A stretch of DNA of 8,644 bases from Dialister sp. UBA6422 (GTDB taxonomy: Bacteria; Bacillota; Negativicutes; Veillonellales; Dialisteraceae): contig DJPC01000029.1 of assembly GCA_002439665.1 (NCBI GenBank), forward strand, positions 8,853 through 17,496, given 5' to 3'. This document shows positions 1-5,562 of the stretch, piece after piece. Numbering within the stretch: position 1 is the first letter of the stretch; every line of letters starts with the position of its first letter. The notes under the pieces are model-generated. The model had not been told where the DNA came from. It did no database searches and saw only the letters and a program-made list of their open reading frames with translations. The position numbers and the translations under genes are program-made.

Positions 1-84
1 CCTTAACTTAATAGCATTACTCTCCAAGGGGCATACTCTTTAGGTGTGTAAAGGCCAATCATTGTTAAAAAATAGGAGCTAATT

Positions 85-822
85 ATGCCAAATTATTCAT
101 TCATTGTCTCTTATGATGGAAGTCGGTATGAAGGATGGCAAAGACAGAATCGAACGAAAGAAACCATTCAAGGAAAAATCGAAAACGCACTAGAAACCTT
201 GACTGGGGAGAGCGTGCAGGTCATTGGCGCAGGAAGAACTGATGCTGGCGTGCATGCCAGGGGACAATGTGCCAATGTGCATTTATCTGTGAAATTGCCA
301 ATAGAAAAATTACAGGATGAAATGAACCGTCTGCTTCCTGATGATATTGGTATTTCCTATATGAAAGAAGCAGGGGAGAGATTTCATAGCCGCTTTTCTG
401 CCAAAGGAAAATTTTATCGCTACCGCATCCGCATAGGAAGTGACAAAAACGTATTTGAACGGCGCTATGTATGGCAGTTAGGTGAGCGGCTGGATACTCA
501 GTCTATGGAAAAGGCTGCTCATTTTCTGGAAGGTACCCATGATTTTACTTCTTTTTGTGGCAATAAGCATATGAAGAAATCAGCCATCCGAACCATAGAG
601 GAAATTTCTATCCATAGGAGTGAGGGGGAATTGCTGATCGATTTTGTGGGAGACGGCTTCTTGCAAAATATGATCCGTATCCTGGTGGGGACTTTGGTAG
701 AAGTGGGAGAAGGGAAAAGGGAAGCCGGTAGCATGCCTTCTCTCCTAGATGCCAAAGATCGCTCAAAAGCGGGGTTTACTGCTCCGGCGACAGGCTTGTG
801 TTTGATGAAAGTCTTTTATTGA
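85..822 (+). CDS. truA: tRNA pseudouridine(38-40) synthase TruA
   Basis: Isomerises uridine to pseudouridine at positions 38-40 of the tRNA anticodon arm, in the cytoplasm. The 245-residue length is normal for the family. The N-terminal YDGSRYEGWQRQ segment (residues 10-21) and the signature GAGRTDAGVHA (48-58) are both present; Asp53 is the expected catalytic aspartate. The C-terminal half has the usual FLQNMIRILVGTL segment before a TGLCLMKVFY end. The start is ATG 85, with AGGAG at 74-78 six bases upstream. No clear promoter is visible in bases 1-84, so it may be read through from an upstream gene. In many Firmicutes truA follows the ecf transporter genes and precedes rplM-rpsI; here it is instead followed by convergent usp genes. 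Identity is very secure. Confidence 0.97.
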   Translation: MPNYSFIVSYDGSRYEGWQRQNRTKETIQGKIENALETLTGESVQVIGAGRTDAGVHARGQCANVHLSVKLPIEKLQDEMNRLLPDDIGISYMKEAGERFHSRFSAKGKFYRYRIRIGSDKNVFERRYVWQLGERLDTQSMEKAAHFLEGTHDFTSFCGNKHMKKSAIRTIEEISIHRSEGELLIDFVGDGFLQNMIRILVGTLVEVGEGKREAGSMPSLLDAKDRSKAGFTAPATGLCLMKVFY

Positions 823-872
823 AAGTATTAGAAAGGCATCTACATATCTGATGGGGAAGTGCCGTGAAATTT

Positions 873-1057
873 AGAAAAGGGTATGATTCTACCTGACACT
901 GGCTTTCTAACATTTCTTTTTATCGTGGCCTTCTAAAAAAAGAAAAGGGTATAAAAGATTATAAGATACATAACCTTTTATACCCTTTTCTTATCTATTC
1001 AAAGTCCCTATGAAATGTTGTGTTAGAAGGGGAAGTCAGTAGCATCATCCCTTTTTT
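873..1057. repeat. Imperfect concentric inverted repeat in the truA/usp gap (MITE-like or very large terminator)
   Basis: Three sets of arms share a centre near base 966. The inner arms are 940-957 and 975-992 (18/18 complementary). The middle arms are TTCTAACA 905-912 with TGTTAGAA 1021-1028, and AACATTTC 909-916 with GAAATGTT 1012-1019. The outer arms are 879-895 (GGGTATGATTCTACCTGAC-like) with 1034-1051, which match apart from a few single-base gaps and one mismatch. The 12-mer AGAAAAGGGTAT also occurs directly at 873-884 and 941-952 and inverted at 980-991, with a decayed copy near 1045-1057. I see no ORF in it. It may be a miniature inverted-repeat element or a duplicated terminator hairpin; copies elsewhere in the genome would decide. 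Confidence 0.6.
935..992 (-). terminator. Rho-independent terminator for the usp operon, possibly bidirectional
   Basis: An 18-bp perfect stem (940-957 with 975-992) encloses a 17-nt loop. On the minus strand the stem is followed by a run of Ts (complement of A935-A939), so it terminates leftward transcription from the two usp genes, about 80 bases after the stop. On the plus strand the stem ends in a T-rich arm but no separate T tract follows, so termination of truA is plausible but weaker. The stem is unusually poor in G and C and unusually long. Confidence 0.8.
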
Positions 1058-1072
1058 CAAACGAGACAAACA

Positions 1073-1501
1073 TTATTTCACCACAAGTACTGGACATTTC
1101 ACATGGTGAATCACATATTGGCTGACACTACCCATGATGAAAGAAGATACAGCTCCTTTGCCGCTATTTCCCATCACCACTAGATCTACTTTTTCCGCTT
1201 CAACGATAGAGGAAATCACATTGCCAGGAATGCCATTTTCTACTTCTGTGACGACTTGTACATCGGAGGGAATGGTTTTCTTTAATTCTTCTACCATGGA
1301 CTCTGCTTTTTTCTTCACATTATAGAACCCTTCTCTATCTAGTGTCACGCCCATGATAGGATAGGCTGCTTCTGTCACATCAGCCACAGATACCAGCAGC
1401 AATTCTGCCTTATGAGCTTTGGCCATTTCTACACCATAGTCCAATGCATTTCTAGATGCTTCTGAGCCATCTACAGGAACAAGAATTTTTTTGATTTCCA
1501 T
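1073..1501 (-). CDS. Universal stress protein, UspA family (paralogue 1)
   Basis: Small cytoplasmic UspA-domain protein of the ATP-binding type, a family linked to survival under stress; no specific role can be read from sequence. The N-terminal strand KKILVPVDGS and the C-terminal signature G-x2-G-x9-G-S (Gly111, Gly114, Gly124-Ser125) match the ATP-binding motif of this subgroup. Two adjacent ATGs are possible (1504 and 1501). The second lies 7 nt from AGGAG (1513-1509) and gives MEIKKILVPVDGS, colinear with MDIKKILVPVDGS of the neighbouring paralogue, so I prefer 1501 (142 aa). The last 35 residues are nearly the same in both paralogues while the middle has diverged, which points to an old tandem duplication. 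It lies 75 nt downstream of paralogue 2 with no terminator between, so they are probably co-transcribed. Confidence 0.95.
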   Translation of the reverse strand: MEIKKILVPVDGSEASRNALDYGVEMAKAHKAELLLVSVADVTEAAYPIMGVTLDREGFYNVKKKAESMVEELKKTIPSDVQVVTEVENGIPGNVISSIVEAEKVDLVVMGNSGKGAVSSFIMGSVSQYVIHHVKCPVLVVK

Positions 1502-1576
1502 CATAAATCTCCTTTCTATAAAAGGAAGCAGAGTACATCTGATTCCAAGTGGATGATATCGCTTAACTGCTGTTTC

Positions 1577-2005
1577 TTACTTGACTATCAATACAGGACA
1601 TTTGACATGGCGTATTAAGTATTGGCTTACACTGCCAAGGATCAAAGAAGATAAAGCCCCCTTGCCACTATTTCCCATGACGATCATATCTGGTTTATCT
1701 TCCTTGACCATAGCCACAATGGCCGGTCCTGGTACACCTACTAATGCTTTGATGGTGTGAGGGATCTCTTTAGGAATGGATTTGGCATAAATAAGAGCTT
1801 CTGTATCAGCCTCTTTTTGAAGAGAAGCATAATTCATGGTCTGCGGGGAGAAGCTCATCATTTCACTAGCGGCTTGTTCTACATCCATGACAGTGACCAT
1901 TATGATTTCCGCATGGTGCACTTGAGCCATGGAAATAGCCTCTGTAAGGGCATGCTCTGATGGCGTAGAGCCATCTACTGGAACTAAAATCTTTTTAATA
2001 TCCAT
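1577..2005 (-). CDS. Universal stress protein, UspA family (paralogue 2)
   Basis: UspA-domain protein of 142 residues, probably cytoplasmic, dimeric and nucleotide-binding, first gene of a two-gene usp operon. The N-terminal KKILVPVDGS strand and the C-terminal GNSGKGALSSLILGS segment give the G-x2-G-x9-G-S nucleotide-binding motif. The reading frame is open upstream to an ATG at 2095, but that 30-residue extension is rejected: ATG 2005 has AGGAG (2016-2012) six bases upstream, aligns exactly with paralogue 1, and lies downstream of the predicted transcription start near 2045. The 5' leader would be about 40 nt. Its middle region (residues about 45-100) is richer in Met and Pro than paralogue 1, so the two may sense or bind different things. 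Confidence 0.95.
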   Translation of the reverse strand: MDIKKILVPVDGSTPSEHALTEAISMAQVHHAEIIMVTVMDVEQAASEMMSFSPQTMNYASLQKEADTEALIYAKSIPKEIPHTIKALVGVPGPAIVAMVKEDKPDMIVMGNSGKGALSSLILGSVSQYLIRHVKCPVLIVK

Positions 2006-2051
2006 AGCAAACTCCTTTCTACCTCTTAGAAGAGAGATATCTGACATATAT

Positions 2052-2060
2052 ATTATACCA
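2052..2060 (-). promoter_or_regulatory. Extended -10 promoter of the usp operon
   Basis: Read on the minus strand, TGGTATAAT (2060-2052) is a perfect TGnTATAAT extended -10 element. No good -35 sits at 17 nt; an ATGACA at 2077-2072 is only 14 nt away. Extended -10 promoters often lack a -35. Transcription would start near 2045, leaving a 40-nt leader before ATG 2005. Confidence 0.65.
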
Positions 2061-2095
2061 TGGATATAGAGTGTCATTCTTAGAAATATATCCAT
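2060..2095. repeat. Inverted repeat overlapping the usp promoter (possible operator)
   Basis: ATGGATATA (2060-2068) and TATATCCAT (2087-2095) are perfect 9-bp inverted arms separated by 18 bp. They begin at the TG of the extended -10 and cover the -35 region, a suitable place for a repressor or activator dimer. No regulator gene is visible nearby, and AT-rich arms of this length can arise by chance. Confidence 0.35.
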
Positions 2096-2160
2096 TCCAT
2101 GGTTGATTTGAGAAGCAGACGCTCTTTTTCTGTCTTATAAAAATTTTTAATTTCAAAATA

Positions 2161-2189
2161 TTGACTGGTGGTCAAAAATAGAATATAAT
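2161..2189 (+). promoter_or_regulatory. Sigma-A promoter of the secreted-protein gene
   Basis: TTGACT (2161-2166) and TATAAT (2184-2189) are separated by exactly 17 bp, almost the sigma-A consensus. The 20 bp just upstream (about 2139-2160) are nearly all A and T in tracts, like an UP element. Expected start is near 2196. A short inverted repeat, TTGAC (2161-2165) and GTCAA (2171-2175), overlaps the -35 and could be an operator half-site pair, though five-base arms are weak evidence. Confidence 0.85.
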
Positions 2190-2240
2190 GGGACCATCCA
2201 ATCAAAACATAATCATTTATGATAAAGAAAGGTGATTGAT

Positions 2241-2804
2241 ATGAATACCTATTGGAAATCTATGGCAGTTGCTTTTTGTGTAGGAGGTGCTTTGTTATTT
2301 CCTGTTTTTGGTAGTGATGCCAAAGAAGCAGAAGTAACGGTAGCCAATCCTATTTCTACCTATGAATCGATGGCAGATTTAGAAAAAGGAGTAGGATTCC
2401 GTCCTTTGTTTATGCCCAATGGTACATTCCTGGGAGGAAAATACCAGATCAGTCATATTTCGTCCATCAGTGGGAATTTGGCTGAAGTACAGTATAAACT
2501 AGAAGATGGTGGCATGATTACCATTCGCAGCGAAAAATTTTCTACTCCCGATCATTCCGATGTGAGTGGTGTTTATACAGGAAAATGGAAAGAAAAGAAG
2601 ATCGGTGACACGAAAGTCGATATGGCTAAGATTTCCAAACATGATTTCGTAGCCCGCTGGTCTGTAGGAAATTATGGGGTTGCTGTGATAGGAAATCAGA
2701 TGAACAAAAAAGATTTCAATCGCTTGGTATCGGAAGTCTTGGTAGACTATTCTCAGCATATTTATGGAGATCGCAATCCCCTAGCTAGAAATGTCAATTT
2801 TTAG
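2241..2804 (+). CDS. Small secreted protein, DUF4367-like
   Basis: A 187-residue protein with an N-terminal signal peptide: Lys6, a hydrophobic core at about 8-22 (MAVAFCVGGALLFPVFG), then a polar stretch with possible cleavage near SDA or EA. The mature part reads like DUF4367-type domains: an NPISTYESMADLEKGVGF opening, a GNLAEVQYKLEDGGMITIR strand pair, a GDTKVDMAK segment, ARWSVGNYGVAVIG, then a C-terminal helix. That assignment is from memory of family patterns and is moderate. Function is unknown. The frame is open from a GTG at 2232, but that codon lies within the ribosome-binding site (AAAGGTGAT, 2228-2236), so ATG 2241 is the start. It is monocistronic, with its own near-consensus promoter and strong terminator, and divergent from the usp operon. 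No lipobox is seen, so it should be released to the cell exterior or envelope. Confidence 0.85.
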   Translation: MNTYWKSMAVAFCVGGALLFPVFGSDAKEAEVTVANPISTYESMADLEKGVGFRPLFMPNGTFLGGKYQISHISSISGNLAEVQYKLEDGGMITIRSEKFSTPDHSDVSGVYTGKWKEKKIGDTKVDMAKISKHDFVARWSVGNYGVAVIGNQMNKKDFNRLVSEVLVDYSQHIYGDRNPLARNVNF

Positions 2805-2825
2805 CATCTTATAGTAAGTAGAGGT

Positions 2826-2876
2826 GTAAGAGAAGAATGGCTTTTGCGAAAGCAGCAAAAGATTATATTTTCTTAC
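2826..2876 (+). other. Structured 3' UTR hairpin after the secreted-protein gene
   Basis: CTTTTGC (2841-2847) pairs with GCAAAAG (2855-2861) around a 7-nt loop. An outer stem pairs GTAAGAGAA (2826-2834) with TTTTCTTAC (2868-2876), with one G-U pair. This structure lies 21 nt past the stop and 25 nt before the main terminator. It could be a weak first terminator, an RNase barrier, or the body of a 3'-UTR-derived RNA. Confidence 0.4.
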
Positions 2877-2901
2877 AGAATAAAAAAGGATATAGATCAC
2901 A

Positions 2902-2948
2902 TGTAAAAGAAGATGTCTTAGTCAGGGCATCTTCTTTTACAATTTTTT
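2902..2948 (+). terminator. Rho-independent terminator
   Basis: TGTAAAAGAAGATG (2902-2915) pairs perfectly with CATCTTCTTTTACA (2928-2941); a further T-G and C-G pair extends the stem to 16 bp around an 8-nt loop. A T tract follows at 2943-2948. It ends the transcript of the secreted-protein gene and insulates it from the glycosyltransferase gene. Confidence 0.9.
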
Positions 2949-2964
2949 CATTTTTATAGGCACT

Positions 2965-2980
2965 CCATATGGTGTACAAT
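2965..2980 (+). promoter_or_regulatory. Possible promoter of the GT2-UDG-tag unit
   Basis: TACAAT (2975-2980) is a fair -10 placed 33 nt before ATG 3013, after an upstream terminator, so a promoter is expected here. No recognisable -35 is seen at the right spacing. The palindrome CCATATGG (2965-2972) abuts the -10 and could be a regulator site. Confidence 0.35.
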
Positions 2981-3012
2981 AAATGACATCTGATAATATT
3001 GAGGTGAGAAAA

Positions 3013-3951
3013 ATGAATCAGATTGCCGTTCTCATTCCATGCTGGAATGAAGCATTGACTATAGATAAAGTGGTCAAGGATTTTAAAAGAGTCCTTCCAG
3101 AAGCCACCATTTATGTATATGATAATAATTCCACCGATGGTACGGGGGATATAGCAAGGAATGCAGGAGCTATTGTCAAGCGAGAGTATCGACAGGGCAA
3201 AGGCAATGTGATACGTTCTATGTTTCGAGATATCAATGCCGATTGCTATGTCATGGTAGATGGAGATGATACCTATCCAGCAGAATTTGCTAGAAAGATG
3301 GTGGATATGGTTCTAGATGGAAAGGCAGATATGGTCATCGGTGACCGCTTATCATCCACCTATTTTGAAGAAAATAAAAGGCCTTTTCATAATTCAGGAA
3401 ATATACTGGTCCGGCGGTTCATCAATATGTTCTGGGGAGAAAATTCCTATGAAATCAAAGATGTCATGACTGGCTATCGGGCTTTTTCTCCTATGTTTGT
3501 AAAAACCTTTCCTATCCTTTCCAAGGGATTTGAAATCGAAACAGAAATGACCATTCATGCTTTGGACAAAAACTTGCTTCTTGCCAATGTGCCAGTTACC
3601 TACCGGGATAGACCCAAGGGAAGCAGCAGTAAACTTCATACCTTCCGGGATGGTGCGAAAGTACTGAAAACCATTTTTATGCTCTATAAAGACTACCGTC
3701 CTATGCATTTCTTCTCCTGGACAGCTTTGTTCTTGGCTATGATTTCTTTAGGACTTTTTTTACCTGTTTTACATGAATATTTATATACAGGGCTGGTACC
3801 GAAACTGCCAACTCTTATGACATCCGGTTTCTTCATGATGACCGCTGCCATTTCTTTAGGTATCGGTCTTGTTCTAGATACAGAAGTCAAGAACAATCGG
3901 AAAAATTTGGAAATCCAGATGAATATGATTGCCATGTTACTGAAAAGATAA
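3013..3951 (+). CDS. Family 2 glycosyltransferase, GtrB/DPM-like, with two C-terminal membrane helices
   Basis: Membrane-anchored GT-A glycosyltransferase, 312 residues. The N-terminal domain has IAVLIPCWNEALTI (4-17), a nucleotide-binding DNNSTDGT segment (37-44), a QGKGNVIRSMF segment (61-71) and the acidic metal/nucleotide site DGDD (83-86). Later conserved blocks are MTGYRAF (152-158), KGFEIETEMT (171-180) and the RDRPKGSSSKL loop (198-208). Two hydrophobic helices follow at about 232-253 and 268-288. This layout is that of enzymes charging a polyprenyl-phosphate carrier with sugar on the cytoplasmic face; the actual sugar cannot be told. The frame opens at ATG 2983, but GAGGTGAG (3001-3008) places the start at 3013. 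No terminator separates it from the UDG-like gene 90 nt downstream. It could partner the GtrA-like and ArnT-like genes of the convergent operon, as GtrB does with GtrA. Confidence 0.9.
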   Translation: MNQIAVLIPCWNEALTIDKVVKDFKRVLPEATIYVYDNNSTDGTGDIARNAGAIVKREYRQGKGNVIRSMFRDINADCYVMVDGDDTYPAEFARKMVDMVLDGKADMVIGDRLSSTYFEENKRPFHNSGNILVRRFINMFWGENSYEIKDVMTGYRAFSPMFVKTFPILSKGFEIETEMTIHALDKNLLLANVPVTYRDRPKGSSSKLHTFRDGAKVLKTIFMLYKDYRPMHFFSWTALFLAMISLGLFLPVLHEYLYTGLVPKLPTLMTSGFFMMTAAISLGIGLVLDTEVKNNRKNLEIQMNMIAMLLKR

Positions 3952-4041
3952 AGATTCTTTGGGAAAAAGTATGGAGTCTAGGCGAGATGATATGAGAATA
4001 GTCAGGGGAAGACAGTACCTTGATTTAGTAGGAGACCATAT

Positions 4042-4746
4042 ATGACAATTCAAAATTTTATGGAACAACTAGCCGATTGCCAGGGAGAATTCACGTTCAA
4101 TCCATGGAAAGATACCAATCCTGATTATGAAATAGAAGGGGCAGTAGGGATACGAAGAAAACAGCTGAAAGACTACCTTTCTCGTCGGATTGGAAAAGCC
4201 AAGATACTGCTTATTGCAGAAGCCTGTGGTTACCAAGGTGGCCATTTTTCTGGTATTGCCATGACCTGCGAACGCATGATTCTAAATAACCATCCAGTAG
4301 TAGATAGTGAAATGATCCTGGGATATCAGGGAGAGCGTACCAGCCGAAAGGATAGTCCTTATATTATAAAACCTACCCAAAAAGAAAAAGGATTCAATGA
4401 ACCCACCGATTCTGTGGTATGGAAAGCCTGCTTGGAAGCAGGTCTTTCTCCTGACGAATTTCTTCTGTGGAATATATTTCCCTTTCATCCTTATAAAAAA
4501 GGAAATCTTCTTTCCAATCGCACTCCCACCGAAGAGGAACTGGCCGTGGGACTAACGTATACAAAAGCGCTTCTTTCTATGACTGGGTGCGTGCCCATTT
4601 TTGCTATAGGAAAGAAAAGTGAGACCACGTTGACGCAAGACGGATTTTCCGTCACAGGATTGCGCCATCCCGCCAATGGAGGAGCTAACATTTTTCGCGG
4701 GCAGATAAAAGAGGCAATGAAGCAATTGGCAACTCGTGACTGGTGA
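4042..4746 (+). CDS. Uracil-DNA glycosylase superfamily protein
   Basis: A 234-residue soluble protein resembling the UDG superfamily, which excises uracil or related damaged bases from DNA. The core begins with ILLIAEACGYQGGHFSGIA (55-73), the position of the water-activating loop. WNIFPFHPYKKGNLLSNRTP (143-162) parallels the N-x-FP...NR-P-T block of family 4-like enzymes, and LRHPANGG (207-214) is the C-terminal HP loop with His209. The four cysteines seen (13, 62, 76, 130) are not spaced like an Fe-S ligand set, so it is not a classical family 4 enzyme. Substrate is unproven. The start is ATG 4042 with AGGAG at 4030-4034. The last residues TRDW and the TGA stop are encoded by a heptanucleotide repeat (4732-4745), so the native C-terminus may have been changed. 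tag follows 66 nt on, making a repair pair. Confidence 0.8.
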   Translation: MTIQNFMEQLADCQGEFTFNPWKDTNPDYEIEGAVGIRRKQLKDYLSRRIGKAKILLIAEACGYQGGHFSGIAMTCERMILNNHPVVDSEMILGYQGERTSRKDSPYIIKPTQKEKGFNEPTDSVVWKACLEAGLSPDEFLLWNIFPFHPYKKGNLLSNRTPTEEELAVGLTYTKALLSMTGCVPIFAIGKKSETTLTQDGFSVTGLRHPANGGANIFRGQIKEAMKQLATRDW

Positions 4747-4774
4747 CCCGTTTATGCTTTTCACTGTCACTTGT
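4732..4774 (+). repeat. Short degenerate heptanucleotide repeat over the UDG-like stop codon
   Basis: ACTCGTG (4732-4738), ACTGGTG (4739-4745) and ACCCGTT (4746-4752) are tandem, in phase, and of the same family as the 5486-5562 array; CACTTGT (4768-4774) is a further out-of-phase unit. GTGAC 4736-4740 with GTCAC 4766-4770 and GTGA 4743-4746 with TCAC 4761-4764 can fold into a hairpin holding the stop codon. No T tract follows, so it is not an obvious terminator. Confidence 0.55.
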
Positions 4775-4812
4775 TCTGAGATACCTTGACTTTTTGTGCC
4801 AAAGGAGTTTAT

Positions 4813-5385
4813 ATGCTTTGGAATGATCATAAACAACGTTGTCACTGGGCGAATCCGAAGAATCCGCTGTATATGGCCTATCATGATACCGAGTGGGGGA
4901 GGCCAGTCCATGATGACAGGAAATTATTTGAAATGCTTCTTTTGGAATCCTTTCAAGCTGGGCTTTCCTGGGAAACCATTCTGAACCGGCGAGACAACTT
5001 CCGAAAAGCCTTTGCTGATTTTGACCCGGTGAAAATCAGTCAATATGGAGAAGAAGATATATCTCGGCTCAAACAGGATGCGGGGATTATTCGAAATGGA
5101 AATAAAATCAAAGCGGCCATAGGTAATGCAAAGATTTTTCTGCAGATACAGAAGGAATGGAAAAGTTTTTCCTCCTATCTGTGGCATTTTACGAAGGATA
5201 CTGTCGTATACGAAAACGGTAAAACCTCTTCGCCCCTATCGGATGCTATTTCCAAAGACTTGAAGAAACAAGGCATGAAATACGTAGGAACCACAATCAT
5301 CTACGCCTATTTGCAGGCCGTAGGCATTATCTCTGGACATGAACCAGAATGTTTCTTATATGAACATTGTGACTGCAAAGATTGA
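4813..5385 (+). CDS. tag: DNA-3-methyladenine glycosylase I
   Basis: Excises 3-methyladenine (and 3-methylguanine) from alkylated DNA, opening base-excision repair in the cytoplasm. The 190-residue length is typical. It follows E. coli Tag closely: RCHWANPKNPLYMAYHDTEWG at the N-terminus, FEMLLLESFQAGLSW (39-53) with the base-recognition Glu45 and Trp53, LKQDAGIIRNGNKIKAAIGNA, and KYVGTTIIYAYLQAVG near the end. The zinc ligands of the family are present: Cys10, His24, His176 and Cys180. A short extra tail adds a CxC (186, 188). The frame opens at TTG 4786, but ATG 4813 has AAAGGAG (4801-4807) five bases upstream and matches the family N-terminus. No promoter is evident in the 66-nt gap after the UDG-like gene, so co-transcription is likely. 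Confidence 0.95.
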   Translation: MLWNDHKQRCHWANPKNPLYMAYHDTEWGRPVHDDRKLFEMLLLESFQAGLSWETILNRRDNFRKAFADFDPVKISQYGEEDISRLKQDAGIIRNGNKIKAAIGNAKIFLQIQKEWKSFSSYLWHFTKDTVVYENGKTSSPLSDAISKDLKKQGMKYVGTTIIYAYLQAVGIISGHEPECFLYEHCDCKD

Positions 5386-5395
5386 TGGGCAATGA

Positions 5396-5445
5396 AAAAG
5401 CACGCTTTCGCAAGACGAACTCTTGCAAGAGCGTGCTTTTGTTTT
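5396..5445. terminator. Bidirectional rho-independent terminator after tag
   Basis: AAAAGCACGCT (5396-5406) pairs with AGCGTGCTTTT (5430-5440), and GCAAGA (5410-5415) with TCTTGC (5421-5426) around a CGAAC loop; only one mismatch interrupts about 19 pairs. The plus strand continues TTTTGTTTT and the minus strand continues TTTTTCATT, so it can stop both the tag transcript and the convergent GtrA-side operon. Confidence 0.92.
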
Positions 5446-5485
5446 GTCCGATAACTGGCAATCGTCATAACTGTTGATAATATTT

Positions 5486-5562
5486 TCCTAATTTCTAGGG
5501 CCTAGTTACTAGTACCTAGCTACTCATTCCCCGTCACGAGTCACTAGTCACCAAAACTAGTG
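5486..5562. repeat. Degenerate heptanucleotide tandem array (ACTAGTG type)
   Basis: Nine contiguous 7-bp units fill 5486-5548 with no phase loss: for example GCCTAGT (5500-5506), TACTAGT (5507-5513), CACGAGT (5535-5541) and CACTAGT (5542-5548). Position 3 is C in 9/9 units; positions 4-7 are T, A, G, T in 7/9 each; positions 1-2 vary. An inverted pair TCACTAGT (5541-5548) and ACTAGTGA (5556-5563) forms a hairpin at the right end that includes the TAG stop (5559-5557) of the GtrA-like gene. The unit resembles in style the short tandemly repeated sequences of cyanobacteria, but the sequence differs. Function unknown. Confidence 0.75.

Noticed and set aside
2..43. Short open tail in frame 2 ending at TAG 41-43, possibly the 3' end of an upstream gene
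   Set aside because: Only 13 codons are visible, with no recognisable motif. An upstream gene such as an ecf transporter component would fit truA synteny, but the sequence alone does not support a call.
2006..2095. N-terminal extension of usp paralogue 2 to ATG 2095
   Set aside because: It would run upstream of the predicted transcription start, overlaps the extended -10 promoter, lacks a good ribosome-binding site, and does not align with paralogue 1.
4003..4018. Similarity between GGGGAAGACAGTACC here and GGGGAAGTCAGTAGC in the 1028-1043 inverted-repeat arm
   Set aside because: Thirteen of fifteen bases match, but no other part of the element is present, so chance cannot be excluded.
3952..4041. 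Terminator or promoter between the GT2 and UDG-like genes
   Set aside because: Only a very short AAAGATTCTTT-type palindrome and no T tract are seen; no consensus promoter. The gap holds the AGGAG site and otherwise nothing I can name, so read-through is the simpler reading.
4552..4911. Minus-strand ORF of 119 codons across the UDG/tag junction
   Set aside because: It overlaps two recognisable enzymes in antisense and has no motif, promoter or ribosome-binding site of its own.
5486..5562. CRISPR array interpretation of the period-7 repeats
   Set aside because: Units are 7 bp and contiguous, with no unique spacers and no cas genes nearby.
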